Positions 8,568 through 16,254 of a DNA stretch of 53,792 nucleotides are shown here, piece by piece (position 1 is the stretch's first letter; each line of letters opens with the position of its first letter). Origin of the DNA: an uncultured Nocardioides sp. (GTDB taxonomy: Bacteria; Actinomycetota; Actinomycetes; Propionibacteriales; Nocardioidaceae). The notes beneath the pieces are model-generated. The model was not told the DNA's origin. It worked only from the letters and a program-made list of their open reading frames with translations, and made no database searches. The stretch covers positions 1 through 53,792 of the forward strand of contig CADCUM010000003.1 in assembly GCA_902805885.1 (NCBI GenBank), written 5' to 3'. The position numbers and the translations under genes were made by a program.

Positions 8568-8884
8568 GAGGTCGGTCCGGGCCCGCGGCCCTCGCGCCGC
8601 TCGTGCAGGCGCTGCTCGGCAGCGGGAAGGAACGCCAGGCACGGCGCGTCGGCGGCGGGGTGCTTCTCCTTGAGGTGGAACGTCCACCGGTCCATCGCCG
8701 CCATGTACCCGTTGTCGGCGCCGGGGCGGTAGGCCGACCAGCTGCGGTGACCCTTGGCGACGCACTCGGAGCAGCTGATCTTGTAGACGAGTCCTCCGTC
8801 CGCGCCGACGTCGACCTTCACCCGGGCCAGCGGACCGGCCTCGGCGGCCGCCCTCCGCTCGCGGGCGGACCGGCTCGCGACCAT
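8564..8884 (-). CDS. Small putative zinc-binding protein of unknown function
   Basis: 106 aa, not assigned to a named family. Residues Cys38, Cys41, His70 and His75 give a C-x2-C-x28-H-x4-H pattern (KISCSECVAKGH ... TFHLKEKHP) that could bind one zinc ion. N- and C-terminal ends are Arg-rich. The ATG at 8884 starts 2 nt after the thioesterase stop, and the end overlaps the DUF2071 start by 4 nt, so it is the middle gene of a tight operon. Confidence 0.75.
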   Translation of the reverse strand: MVASRSARERRAAAEAGPLARVKVDVGADGGLVYKISCSECVAKGHRSWSAYRPGADNGYMAAMDRWTFHLKEKHPAADAPCLAFLPAAEQRLHERREGRGPGPTS

Positions 8885-8886
8885 CC

Positions 8887-9261
8887 TCAGCGGTCCAGCA
8901 GCGCGAAGGTCGCCAGCGCGTGGACCAGCGAGCTGCCGTCCTGCTCGACGTCGGCCTCGCAGACCGTGAGGCTCTCGCCGCGCTTGCGCACGCTGGCGGT
9001 GACGACCAGCCGCCCGGGCCTGCCGGGACGCAGGTAGGTGAGGGTGAGCTGGCTCGTCGCCGGGGTCTCGCCGTCGGTCGTGCTGCGGATGGCGGCGCCC
9101 ATCGTCGTGTCGACGAGGGTGGCGAGCAGGCCCCCGTGGACGGTGCCCGCGGCGTTCAGGTGGCGCTCGTCGACCTCGACCTCGAGCGACGCCTCGCCGT
9201 CGTCCGCCTCCGGGTCGCTCGCGCCGATCAGCCCGATGAACCCCTGCTCGATGTCGCTCAC
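8887..9261 (-). CDS. PaaI family (hotdog-fold) thioesterase
   Basis: 124 aa, a single hotdog domain. The core is LNAAGTVHGGLLATLVDTTMG: the HGG loop and following helix with Asp are the active-site region of PaaI-type acyl-CoA thioesterases, which hydrolyse aryl- or acyl-CoA. It continues with LTYLRPGRPGRLVVTASV and ends FALLDR. GTG start at 9261 with a TACCGT -10 element 6 nt upstream. First gene of the operon with the zinc-finger-like and DUF2071 proteins. Confidence 0.88.
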   Translation of the reverse strand: MSDIEQGFIGLIGASDPEADDGEASLEVEVDERHLNAAGTVHGGLLATLVDTTMGAAIRSTTDGETPATSQLTLTYLRPGRPGRLVVTASVRKRGESLTVCEADVEQDGSSLVHALATFALLDR

Positions 9262-9267
9262 GTCGCG

Positions 9268-9273
9268 ACGGTA
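9268..9273 (-). promoter_or_regulatory. -10 element of thioesterase operon
   Basis: TACCGT on the minus strand ends 6 nt before the GTG at 9261. Confidence 0.45.
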
Positions 9274-9299
9274 CCCGCCCGTGCCCGATCGACTCGCCC

Positions 9300-9323
9300 G
9301 CCACCGGTGCGAAAACCGGTGGC
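9300..9323. repeat. Inverted repeat in divergent intergenic region
   Basis: GCCACCGGT (9300-9308) and ACCGGTGGC (9315-9323), a perfect 9-bp repeat with a 6-nt spacer. It lies 38 bp upstream of the thioesterase start and 150 bp upstream of the MFS start. Neither gene ends here, so an operator for one of the divergent promoters is more likely than a terminator. Confidence 0.5.
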
Positions 9324-9473
9324 CGGCGGCGGGGGAGCCACGGAAGCATGGACCCCGTCGGGCGCCCACCGATGAGTCCTGGCCCCGGGACCTGTCGAAA
9401 TAGATGTCGCCCCTTCGGCGTTCGACCGATGCGGGCGGAGCCCGACCCCGTGCACCGTCCTTGAGGAGCCCCC

Positions 9474-10982
9474 TTGACCGCGCCCACCACCGACCCCATG
9501 GCCGGCGACCCGACCGGACCCGCGGAGCACCAGGCCGCGCCCGCGCCCCGCCGTACGCCTCCGGTCGTGCGCCTGCTCGTGATCGCGACCTTCGTGGTGA
9601 TCCTCAACGAGACGATCATGCTGAACGCCATCCCGCGGCTGATGGAGAGCTTCCGCGTCAGCGAGCAGGCCGCGCAGTGGGTCTCCACGGCGTTCATGCT
9701 GACGATGGCCGCCGTGATCCCGGTGACCGGCTGGTTCCTCCAGCGGGTCAGCACCCGCACGGCGTACGGCACGGCGATGGGCGTCTTCCTCACGGGTACG
9801 GCGCTCGCCGCGGCCGCTCCGGTCTTCGAGCTCCTGCTGCTGGGCCGGGTGGTCCAGGCCGCCGGGACCGCGGTGATGATGCCGCTGCTCATGACCACGC
9901 TGATGACGGTGGTCCCCGTCAGCGACCGGGGCCGGGTGATGGGCAACGTCACGATGGCGATCTCGGTGGCGCCGGCGCTGGGCCCCGCCGTCTCCGGCGT
10001 CGTGCTGCAGCTCGGCTCGTGGCGCCTGCTCTTCCTGCTCGTGCTGCCCATCGCGGCAGCCGTGACGTGGTCCGGACTGCGGACCCTCGAGAACATCGGC
10101 GAGCCCCGGGTGAGCTCCGTCGACTGGCCCAGCGTGCTCATCGCAGCGCTCGGCTTCGGCAGCCTCGTCTACGGCCTGAGCCGGTTCGCCGAGGGGGAGG
10201 TGGGCCTGCCGGTCGCGATCGCCGTCCTCGGCGTGGCCCTCGTCGCCGCCTTCGTGGCGCGGCAGCTGCGGCTCCAGCGCACCGGTGCGCCGCTGCTCGA
10301 CCTCCGGGCGCTGAGCCACGGCACCTTCACGAAGTCGCTCGTGCTCATGTCGGTCGCCTTCATGACGATGCTCGGCGCGATGATCCTGCTGCCGCTCTAC
10401 CTGCAGAACGTCCGGGGTCTCTCGCCGCTGCAGACGGGCCTGCTCGTGATGCCCGGCGGTCTGGCGATGGGCCTCCTCGGCCCGACGGTCGGCCGCGTCT
10501 TCGACCGCTTCGGCGGTCGCGTCCTGGTGATCCCCGGCGCGGTCGGCATCGTCGCCAGCCTGGCGGGCCTCACCCAGATCTCCCTGACCATGCCCTACGG
10601 GCAGGTGTTGGCGCTGCACGTGCTGATGATGGTCAGCCTGGCCGCGACCTTCACGCCGGTGTTCACGCTGGGCCTGGGTGCGCTCCCGATGCACCTCTAC
10701 TCCCACGGCAGCTCGATCCTCGGCACGCTCCAGCAGGTCGCCGCCGCCCTCGGCACCGCGCTCGCCGTCACGGTGATGGCGCTGCGTGCCCGGCAGCTGC
10801 AGCCGGCCGCCGAGGTCGAGGCGCAGCTCGCCGGCATGCAGCTCGCGTTCGCCGTCAGCGCGGCGATCTCGCTCGTGGTGGTCGTGATGGCCTGGCTGCT
10901 GCCGGGGCGGCCGGAGCCGACGCCCGAGGAGGGACAGGGGCACGCGCAGGAGCCGCACGACGGGGTGGAGGTCCCCGCGTGA
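9474..10982 (+). CDS. MFS transporter, DHA2 (EmrB/QacA-like) drug exporter family
   Basis: 502 aa, with about 14 hydrophobic segments, as in DHA2 proton-coupled multidrug exporters. Early motifs are LNETIMLNAIPRLM (TM1), WVSTAFMLTMAAVIPVTGW (TM2) and LGRVVQAAGTAVMMPLL (TM4); SVAPALGPAVSG is the antiporter motif C region in TM5. The cargo is unknown. The TTG at 9474 is chosen because GAGGAG (9463-9468) precedes it at a good distance. The MOSC gene follows with its own -10 box. Confidence 0.88.
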   Translation: MTAPTTDPMAGDPTGPAEHQAAPAPRRTPPVVRLLVIATFVVILNETIMLNAIPRLMESFRVSEQAAQWVSTAFMLTMAAVIPVTGWFLQRVSTRTAYGTAMGVFLTGTALAAAAPVFELLLLGRVVQAAGTAVMMPLLMTTLMTVVPVSDRGRVMGNVTMAISVAPALGPAVSGVVLQLGSWRLLFLLVLPIAAAVTWSGLRTLENIGEPRVSSVDWPSVLIAALGFGSLVYGLSRFAEGEVGLPVAIAVLGVALVAAFVARQLRLQRTGAPLLDLRALSHGTFTKSLVLMSVAFMTMLGAMILLPLYLQNVRGLSPLQTGLLVMPGGLAMGLLGPTVGRVFDRFGGRVLVIPGAVGIVASLAGLTQISLTMPYGQVLALHVLMMVSLAATFTPVFTLGLGALPMHLYSHGSSILGTLQQVAAALGTALAVTVMALRARQLQPAAEVEAQLAGMQLAFAVSAAISLVVVVMAWLLPGRPEPTPEEGQGHAQEPHDGVEVPA

Positions 10983-10988
10983 CAGGGT
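10983..10988 (+). promoter_or_regulatory. -10 element of MOSC gene
   Basis: CAGGGT ends 7 nt before the ATG at 10996 and favours that start over the GTG at 10987, which it overlaps. Confidence 0.4.
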
Positions 10989-10995
10989 GCGGCCC

Positions 10996-11742
10996 ATGCA
11001 CGTCGCACGGATCGGGTTCACCCCCGTCAAGGGAGGCCGCCACGAGGCGCACCGCTCGGTGCTCCTGACGGCGTCGGGCCCCGACGGCGACCGGAGGTTC
11101 TGCCTGGTCGACCCAGCGGCGGACCGGTGCCTGCGCACGGTGGAGAACCCCGCGCTGGTGAGGACCAGCGCCCAGTGGGACGGGACCCGACTGTCCGTGT
11201 CCCTCCCGTCGGGCGCCGTGGCCGGTGAGCCCGCCAGGACGGGTGAGGTCCGCCGGGTCGACTACTGGGGACGGACCGCCGTCGTCGAGCTCGTGGACGG
11301 GCCGTGGGCGGCAGCGTACTCCGCCTTCCTCGGGCGCGAGGTCGTGCTGGCCCTCGCCCCACCCGGTGAGGTGGTGTACGGCGGGGCCGTCTCGCTGGTC
11401 GTGCGTGGCTCGCTCGACGCGCTGGCGGCCGAGGTCGGCTCGCCGGTCGCCGGGTCGCGCTTCCGGGCCACCCTGGAGCTCGACGCGCCGGGCCTCCCGC
11501 CGTACGCGGAGGAGGGTTGGGCCGGTCGCTGGCTCCAGGTGGGCGAGGCGCAGGTGCGGGTGCTGGACGCCGTCCCGCGCTGCGCGGTCGTGGACGTGCA
11601 CCCGGACACGGGGACCAAGGACGTGCCGGTGCTCAGGGCGCTGGCCCGGCGCCGCCCTCACGACCTCGCCTTCGGGATCGACGCCGAGGTCGCCGTGGCC
11701 GGTCCTGTCAGCACCGGCGCGACGGTTCGGCTGCTCGACTAA
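10996..11742 (+). CDS. MOSC domain-containing protein
   Basis: 248 aa. The N-terminal MOSC beta-barrel (residues 1-75, IGFTPVKGGRH, GDRRFCLVD) is followed by a MOSC domain with AEVGSPVAGSRFRATLELD and the typical Cys segment RCAVVDVHPDTGTKDVPVLRAL. MOSC proteins, relatives of the Moco sulfurase C-terminal domain, bind molybdenum cofactor or mediate sulfur transfer. Some reduce N-hydroxylated compounds. The substrate here is unknown. moaA is in the window but 19 kb away, so no operon link is seen. Confidence 0.85.
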   Translation: MHVARIGFTPVKGGRHEAHRSVLLTASGPDGDRRFCLVDPAADRCLRTVENPALVRTSAQWDGTRLSVSLPSGAVAGEPARTGEVRRVDYWGRTAVVELVDGPWAAAYSAFLGREVVLALAPPGEVVYGGAVSLVVRGSLDALAAEVGSPVAGSRFRATLELDAPGLPPYAEEGWAGRWLQVGEAQVRVLDAVPRCAVVDVHPDTGTKDVPVLRALARRRPHDLAFGIDAEVAVAGPVSTGATVRLLD

Positions 11743-11760
11743 AGGTCTGAGGTCATGCCA

Positions 11761-11790
11761 TTGACACTCCGACCGGCCCCGCGCCAGACT
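11761..11790 (+). promoter_or_regulatory. Promoter of the glnA4-type operon
   Basis: TTGACA (11761-11766), an 18-nt spacer and CAGACT (11785-11790) form the best two-box promoter in the window. The expected start of transcription falls at the ATG of the 17-codon leader ORF at 11799. Confidence 0.6.
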
Positions 11791-11798
11791 GCTCCGCG

Positions 11799-11852
11799 AT
11801 GCCGACCCTGACCGCTGGCCCCGTCGAGCACCCGTGGCGACGGGACGGATGA
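11799..11852 (+). CDS. 17-codon leader ORF overlapping the GntR gene
   Basis: A 17-aa ORF beginning MPTLTAGPVEHP. Its ATG is 8 nt after the -10 box, so it would be the first codon of a leaderless transcript. Its TGA overlaps the ATG of the regulator gene as ATGA (11849-11852). That arrangement would feed ribosomes into the regulator by termination-reinitiation. No known peptide is recognised. It could be chance, but the promoter spacing and exact overlap argue for translation. Confidence 0.4.
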   Translation: MPTLTAGPVEHPWRRDG

Positions 11853-12604
11853 GCACTGTGCCCGAGCCGGCGGAGAATCGACGCAAGGCGGACGGCCTGG
11901 GGCACGCGGTGCTCCGCGCGGCCCGCGGGCACCACGCCTTCGAGGGGTGCGTCGAGCAGCTGGCCACCGCGATCCGCCTCGGCGTCTTCCCGCACGGCTC
12001 GACGCTGCCACCGGAGCGCGAGCTGGCGGAACGGATGGGGGTCTCCCGGTCCACGCTGCGCGAGGCGATCGCGGCGCTGCGCACCGCCGGCATGGTGCGC
12101 ACGACGCGGGGCCGAGGCGGCGGGACGGCGGTCGACTACCGACCCGAGGCGCCGTCGGCCGGTGGGTCGCCGGCGCTGTCCGGGCGGCGCGAGGAGCTCC
12201 TCGACTCGCTGGTCTTCCGGCGGATCGTCGAGCCCGGCGCCTGCGCCCTCGCGGCCAGCCGCACGCTGTCGGCCACCGAGCGGATGCTCATCACCACCAG
12301 CCTCGCCGAGGTCGACCAGGCCGAGGACGCCGGGGCCCACCGCCAGGCCGACTCACGCCTGCACCTCGCCATCGCGAGCGTGACCGGCTCGCCGAAGACG
12401 GTCGCTGCGGTGACCGAGGTCCAGGCAGGCCTGCACGACATGCTCCAGGCCATCCCGGTGCTGGAGGTCAACATCGAGCACTCGACCCGGCAGCACCGGG
12501 CGATCGTGGACGCCGTGCTGGCCGGGGAGCCCGCACGGGCCCGGCGCGCCATGGAGCAGCACTGCGACGACACCGCCGCCCTGCTGCGCGGACTGCTCGG
12601 ATGA
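11849..12604 (+). CDS. GntR family (FadR-type) transcriptional regulator
   Basis: 251 aa. The N-terminal winged helix-turn-helix (about residues 25-95) shows the GntR signature STLPPERELAERMGVSRSTLREAIAAL. The C-terminal all-helical FCD domain (about 110-250) contains REELLDSLVFRRIVEPGACALAA, HLAIASVTGS and HRAIVDAVLAGEPARARRAM, with Asp/His positions that bind metal and effector in FadR-type proteins. It probably represses the downstream amine catabolic genes. Starts at 11834 (GTG) or 11849 (ATG) are possible. I chose the ATG because it overlaps the leader ORF stop. Confidence 0.88.
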   Translation: MSTVPEPAENRRKADGLGHAVLRAARGHHAFEGCVEQLATAIRLGVFPHGSTLPPERELAERMGVSRSTLREAIAALRTAGMVRTTRGRGGGTAVDYRPEAPSAGGSPALSGRREELLDSLVFRRIVEPGACALAASRTLSATERMLITTSLAEVDQAEDAGAHRQADSRLHLAIASVTGSPKTVAAVTEVQAGLHDMLQAIPVLEVNIEHSTRQHRAIVDAVLAGEPARARRAMEQHCDDTAALLRGLLG

Positions 12605-12660
12605 CGACGCGACGCACGACGACCGATCCCTGGACCGATCCCTGGAGGGGGAACGCATGA
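12601..12660 (+). CDS. 19-codon mini-ORF bridging regulator and ligase genes
   Basis: Its ATG overlaps the GntR stop as ATGA (12601-12604), and its TGA overlaps the ligase ATG as ATGA (12657-12660), so one ORF exactly fills the gap. The 19-aa product starts MTTRRTTTDPW and repeats TDPW because of a 12-bp tandem duplication. It may exist only to couple translation across the gap. The ligase also has its own GGAGGGGG ribosome binding site, so coupling is not essential. Confidence 0.35.
   Translation: MTTRRTTTDPWTDPWRGNA
12623..12646 (+). repeat. 12-bp tandem duplication before the ligase gene
   Basis: CCGATCCCTGGA occurs twice head to tail (12623-12634 and 12635-12646) directly ahead of the GGAGGGGG ribosome binding site. 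The unit is a multiple of three, so the mini-ORF frame is kept. Confidence 0.75.
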
Positions 12661-14036
12661 CCCGCAACGACCGGCACCTCACCGTCGAGAACCTCAAGGA
12701 CCGCATCGGCTCGGGGGAGATCGACACCGTCGTCGTCGCCTTCACCGACATGCAGGGACGGCTGCAGGGCAAGCGGCTCCACGGCCGCTACTTCGTCGAC
12801 GAGGTGCTCGCGCACGGGGTGGAGGGGTGCAACTACCTCCTCGGCGTCGACATCGACATGAACACCGTCGAGGGCTACGCCATCACGTCGTGGGAGCGCG
12901 GCTACGGCGACATGGAGTTCGTCCTCGACCTCGACACGATCCGCGAGCTCCCGCACCTGCCCGCGACCGTGATGATCCAGTGCGACCTCGCCTGGCCCGC
13001 GGACGGCGGAGCGCACCACCGCCCGGTCCTGCAGGACCCGAGGACCATCCTCAAGCAGCAGGCGGCGCGCGCGGCCGGGCTCGGCTTCAACGCCCTGGCC
13101 GGGACCGAGCTGGAGTTCATCCTGTTCGAGGACACCTACGAGGCCGCCTCCGACGCGGGCTACCGCGGGCTCCGGCCGGCCAACCAGTACAACATCGACT
13201 ACTCCATCCTCGGCACCACCCGCGTCGAGCCCCTCCTGCGCGACATCCGCAACACGATGTACGCCGCCGGGCTCGACGTCGAGGCCGCGAAGGGCGAGTG
13301 CAACCTCGGGCAGCACGAGATCGGCTTCCTCTACGACGACCTCGTGGTCACGGCGGACAACCACGCCGTCTACAAGACCGTCGCCAAGGAGATCGCGTCC
13401 CTGCACGGCAAGTCCCTGACCTTCATGGCCAAGTACGACGAGCGGGAGGGGAACTCCTGCCACATCCACCTCTCGCTGCGCGGGACGGACGGCAGCCTGG
13501 TGTTCTGGGACGAGGACGAGGACACGCGGAGCCCGCTCTACGACAGCTTCGTGGCCGGGGTGCTGGCGACGATGGCGGACTTCACGCTGCTCTACGCACC
13601 CAACGTCAACTCCTACAAGCGCTTCGCCGCCGGCTCCTTCGCCCCCACGGCCATCGCCTGGGGCGAGGACAACCGCACGTGCGCCGTACGCCTGGTGGGC
13701 CGCGGGCCCAGCGCCCGGATGGAGAACCGCGTGCCGGGCGGCGACGTGAACCCCTACCTCGCGCTGGCCGCGATGCTCGCGGGCGGGCTGCACGGCATCG
13801 AGAACGAGCTCGAGCTCGAGCCGCCGCTGGAGGGCAACGCCTACACCTCCGACCGGCCCCGGGTCCCGGGCACGCTGCACGAGGCGCGCGAGGCGTTCCA
13901 CTCCTCGTCGGTCGCACGCGCGGCCCTCGGCGACGAGGTCGTCGACCACTACACCAACATGGCCGACGTGGAGCTCGCCGCGTTCGGTGCCGCCGTGACC
14001 GACTGGGAGCTGCGGCGCGGCTTCGAGCGGATGTGA
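12657..14036 (+). CDS. glnA4: Glutamine synthetase family gamma-glutamyl-amine ligase (GlnA4-like)
   Basis: 459 aa. ATP-dependent ligation of glutamate to an amine, probably a polyamine, ethanolamine or monoamine rather than ammonia. GS landmarks are present: DMQGRLQGKR near the N-terminus, ELEFILFE, GECNLGQHEIGF (both metal-binding Glu), GNSCHIHLSL (His of the ATP/metal site), NSYKRF and ARMENRVPGGDVNPYLALAA. There is no adenylylation Tyr loop and the protein is shorter than GlnA1. Followed 8 nt later by an aldehyde dehydrogenase. The ligase, ALDH, SDR and amidotransferase set recalls Rv2860c-Rv2857c of M. tuberculosis. GGAGGGGG lies about 6 nt before the ATG. Confidence 0.88.
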   Translation: MTRNDRHLTVENLKDRIGSGEIDTVVVAFTDMQGRLQGKRLHGRYFVDEVLAHGVEGCNYLLGVDIDMNTVEGYAITSWERGYGDMEFVLDLDTIRELPHLPATVMIQCDLAWPADGGAHHRPVLQDPRTILKQQAARAAGLGFNALAGTELEFILFEDTYEAASDAGYRGLRPANQYNIDYSILGTTRVEPLLRDIRNTMYAAGLDVEAAKGECNLGQHEIGFLYDDLVVTADNHAVYKTVAKEIASLHGKSLTFMAKYDEREGNSCHIHLSLRGTDGSLVFWDEDEDTRSPLYDSFVAGVLATMADFTLLYAPNVNSYKRFAAGSFAPTAIAWGEDNRTCAVRLVGRGPSARMENRVPGGDVNPYLALAAMLAGGLHGIENELELEPPLEGNAYTSDRPRVPGTLHEAREAFHSSSVARAALGDEVVDHYTNMADVELAAFGAAVTDWELRRGFERM

Positions 14037-14044
14037 GGACTCCC

Positions 14045-15403
14045 GTGAGCAGCTACACCGTCATCAACCCCGCCACCGCCGAGCCGGTCACCGAGGTGCC
14101 GCTCGCCTCCGTGGCGGAGACCGACGCACTCATCGAGCGGGCCCAGGAGGCGTTCCCGGCCTGGCGCGACGTGGCACCCGGTGAGCGGGCACGCCTGCTG
14201 CGCCGGTTCGCCGCGGTCGTCGACGAGCACGTCGAGGAGCTCGCGGAGATCGAGGTGCGCAACGCGGGCCACACGCTCGGCAACGCGCGCTGGGAGGCCG
14301 GGAACGTCCGCGACGTCCTCAACTACTACTCCGCCGCTCCCGAGAGGCTGTTCGGCCGGCAGATCCCGGTGGCCGGAGGGGTCGACCTGACCTTCCACGA
14401 GCCGCTGGGGGTCGTCGGGGTCATCGTCCCGTGGAACTTCCCGATGCCGATCGCCGGGTGGGGACTCGCCCCGGCCCTCGCCGCGGGCAACTGCGTCGTG
14501 CTGAAGCCTGCGGAGCTGACCCCGCTCACGGCCATCCGGCTGGCCGAGCTCGCGCTCGAGGCGGGGATCCCGGAGGGAGTGCTCACCGTGATCCCCGGCC
14601 AGGGGTCCGTGGTGGGGGAGCGCTTCGTCACCCATCCGCTGGTCCGCAAGGTCTGCTTCACCGGCTCCACCGAGGTCGGCAAGCGCATCATGGCCGGCTG
14701 CGCCGACCAGGTGAAGCGGGTGACCCTCGAGCTCGGCGGCAAGAGCGCGAACATCGTCTTCGCCGACGCCGACGTGGCCGAGGCCGCCGCGCGGGCGCCG
14801 TACGCCGTCTTCGACAACGCCGGCCAGGACTGCTGTGCCCGCTCGCGCATCCTCGTCGAGCGCTCGGCGTACGACGAGTTCCTGGGTGGGCTCGAGAGAG
14901 CCGTGTCCGGCTTCAAGGTGACCGACCCCGCCGACCCGGACAGCGAGATGGGCCCCCTCGTCTCCGCCCAGCAGAAGGAGCGGGTCTCGGGCTACCTCCA
15001 GGGCGTCGAGACGGCGTTCACCGGGACGGTGCCCGACTCCGACGGCTTCTGGCTGCCCCCCACGGTCGTGCTGGCCGACGACCCTGCCATGCCGATCTGG
15101 CAGGAGGAGGTCTTCGGCCCGGTCGTCGCGGTGATGCCGTTCGACGACGAGGAGGAGGCCGTCCGGCTGGCCAACGACACCGAGTACGGCCTGTCCGGCT
15201 CGGTGTTCACCCGCGACCTCTCGCGGGCACTGCGGGTGGCCCGTCGTGTCGAGGCGGGCAACCTCAGCGTCAACTCCCACTCCTCCGTCCGCTACTGGAC
15301 GCCGTTCGGGGGCTACAAGCAGTCGGGCCTGGGCCGCGAGCTCGGTCCCGACGCGCCGAACGCGTTCACCGAGGAGAAGAACGTCTTCATCGCGCACGAC
15401 TGA
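14045..15403 (+). CDS. NAD(P)-dependent aldehyde dehydrogenase
   Basis: 452 aa, complete ALDH superfamily enzyme. Visible are VPWNFPMPIAGW (catalytic Asn), FTGSTEVGKRIM (nucleotide-binding turn), LELGGKSANIVF (general-base Glu), AGQDCCARSR (catalytic Cys) and EEVFGPVVAVMPF. In the operon it should oxidise the gamma-glutamyl-aminoaldehyde made from the ligated amine to the acid. GTG at 14045, 8 nt after the ligase stop, with GAGGA just upstream. No gene for the amine oxidase that would make the aldehyde is in the operon. Confidence 0.92.
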   Translation: MSSYTVINPATAEPVTEVPLASVAETDALIERAQEAFPAWRDVAPGERARLLRRFAAVVDEHVEELAEIEVRNAGHTLGNARWEAGNVRDVLNYYSAAPERLFGRQIPVAGGVDLTFHEPLGVVGVIVPWNFPMPIAGWGLAPALAAGNCVVLKPAELTPLTAIRLAELALEAGIPEGVLTVIPGQGSVVGERFVTHPLVRKVCFTGSTEVGKRIMAGCADQVKRVTLELGGKSANIVFADADVAEAAARAPYAVFDNAGQDCCARSRILVERSAYDEFLGGLERAVSGFKVTDPADPDSEMGPLVSAQQKERVSGYLQGVETAFTGTVPDSDGFWLPPTVVLADDPAMPIWQEEVFGPVVAVMPFDDEEEAVRLANDTEYGLSGSVFTRDLSRALRVARRVEAGNLSVNSHSSVRYWTPFGGYKQSGLGRELGPDAPNAFTEEKNVFIAHD

Positions 15404-15409
15404 CCCGCG

Positions 15410-15462
15410 CCCGCACAGCACCACCACCGCAGCAGCACCACAGAGCAGCACCACCGCACCAG
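15410..15462 (+). repeat. CAC/CAG-rich low-complexity spacer
   Basis: The 76-nt gap between the aldehyde dehydrogenase and SDR genes is a run of irregular CAC, CAG and ACC triplets (GCACCACCACCGCAGCAGC and similar) with few G bases until the AGGAAGGAAG ribosome binding site. It should be unstructured in RNA. No hairpin or promoter is seen. Confidence 0.6.
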
Positions 15463-15479
15463 GAAGGAAGTGCCGACAC

Positions 15480-16247
15480 ATGGCTGGACGCCTCGAGGGC
15501 AAGGTCGCCGTCATCACCGGAGGATGCTCCGGCATCGGGCTCGCGACCGTGCGCCGGTTCGTCGAGGAGGGCGCCCAGGTCGTCATCGGCGACCTCGACG
15601 ACACCCGCGGAGCCGAGCTGGCCGACGAGCCGGGGATCACCTACGTCCACACCGACGTCACCGACAAGGACCAGGTGGAGGCGCTCTTCCGCACCGCCAA
15701 GGACACCTACGGCTCGGTCGACATCGCGTTCAACAACGCCGGGATCTCACCGCCGGAGGACGACTCCATCCTCGACACCGACCTCGACGCCTGGCGCAAG
15801 GTGCAGGAGGTCAACCTCACCAGCGTCTACCTCTGCTGCAAGGCCGCCCTGCCGCACATGCTGGAGCAGGGGAGGGGGTCGATCATCAACACCGCGTCGT
15901 TCGTGGCGGTGATGGGCGCCGCGACCTCCCAGATCTCCTACTCCGCCTCGAAGGGCGGCGTGCTGTCGATGAGTCGCGAGCTCGGCGTCCAGTTCGCGCG
16001 GCAGGGCGTCCGCGTCAACGCGCTGTGCCCCGGACCGGTCAACACGCCCCTGCTCCAGGAGCTCTTCGCCAAGGACGAGGAGCGGGCCGCCCGGCGCCTG
16101 GTCCACGTCCCCATGGGTCGCTTCGGCGAGCCGGAGGAGATGGCCAACGCCGTGCTGTTCCTCGCCTCCGACGAGTCCTCCTTCATCACCGCGTCCACGT
16201 TCCTGGTCGACGGCGGCATCTCCGGCGCCTACGTCACCCCGCTGTGA
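15480..16247 (+). CDS. Short-chain dehydrogenase/reductase (classical SDR)
   Basis: 255 aa. The Rossmann motif TGGCSGIGLA (residues 14-23), FNNAGI, the catalytic YSASKGG and the C-terminal FLVDGGISGAYVTPL are all intact. NAD(P)-dependent alcohol or carbonyl oxidoreductase of unknown substrate. In the operon it may act on the alcohol/aldehyde side of amine breakdown, since an SDR recurs with GlnA4-type ligases. ATG at 15480 with a strong AGGAAGG upstream. Confidence 0.9.
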   Translation: MAGRLEGKVAVITGGCSGIGLATVRRFVEEGAQVVIGDLDDTRGAELADEPGITYVHTDVTDKDQVEALFRTAKDTYGSVDIAFNNAGISPPEDDSILDTDLDAWRKVQEVNLTSVYLCCKAALPHMLEQGRGSIINTASFVAVMGAATSQISYSASKGGVLSMSRELGVQFARQGVRVNALCPGPVNTPLLQELFAKDEERAARRLVHVPMGRFGEPEEMANAVLFLASDESSFITASTFLVDGGISGAYVTPL

Positions 16248-16254
16248 GCGGCTC

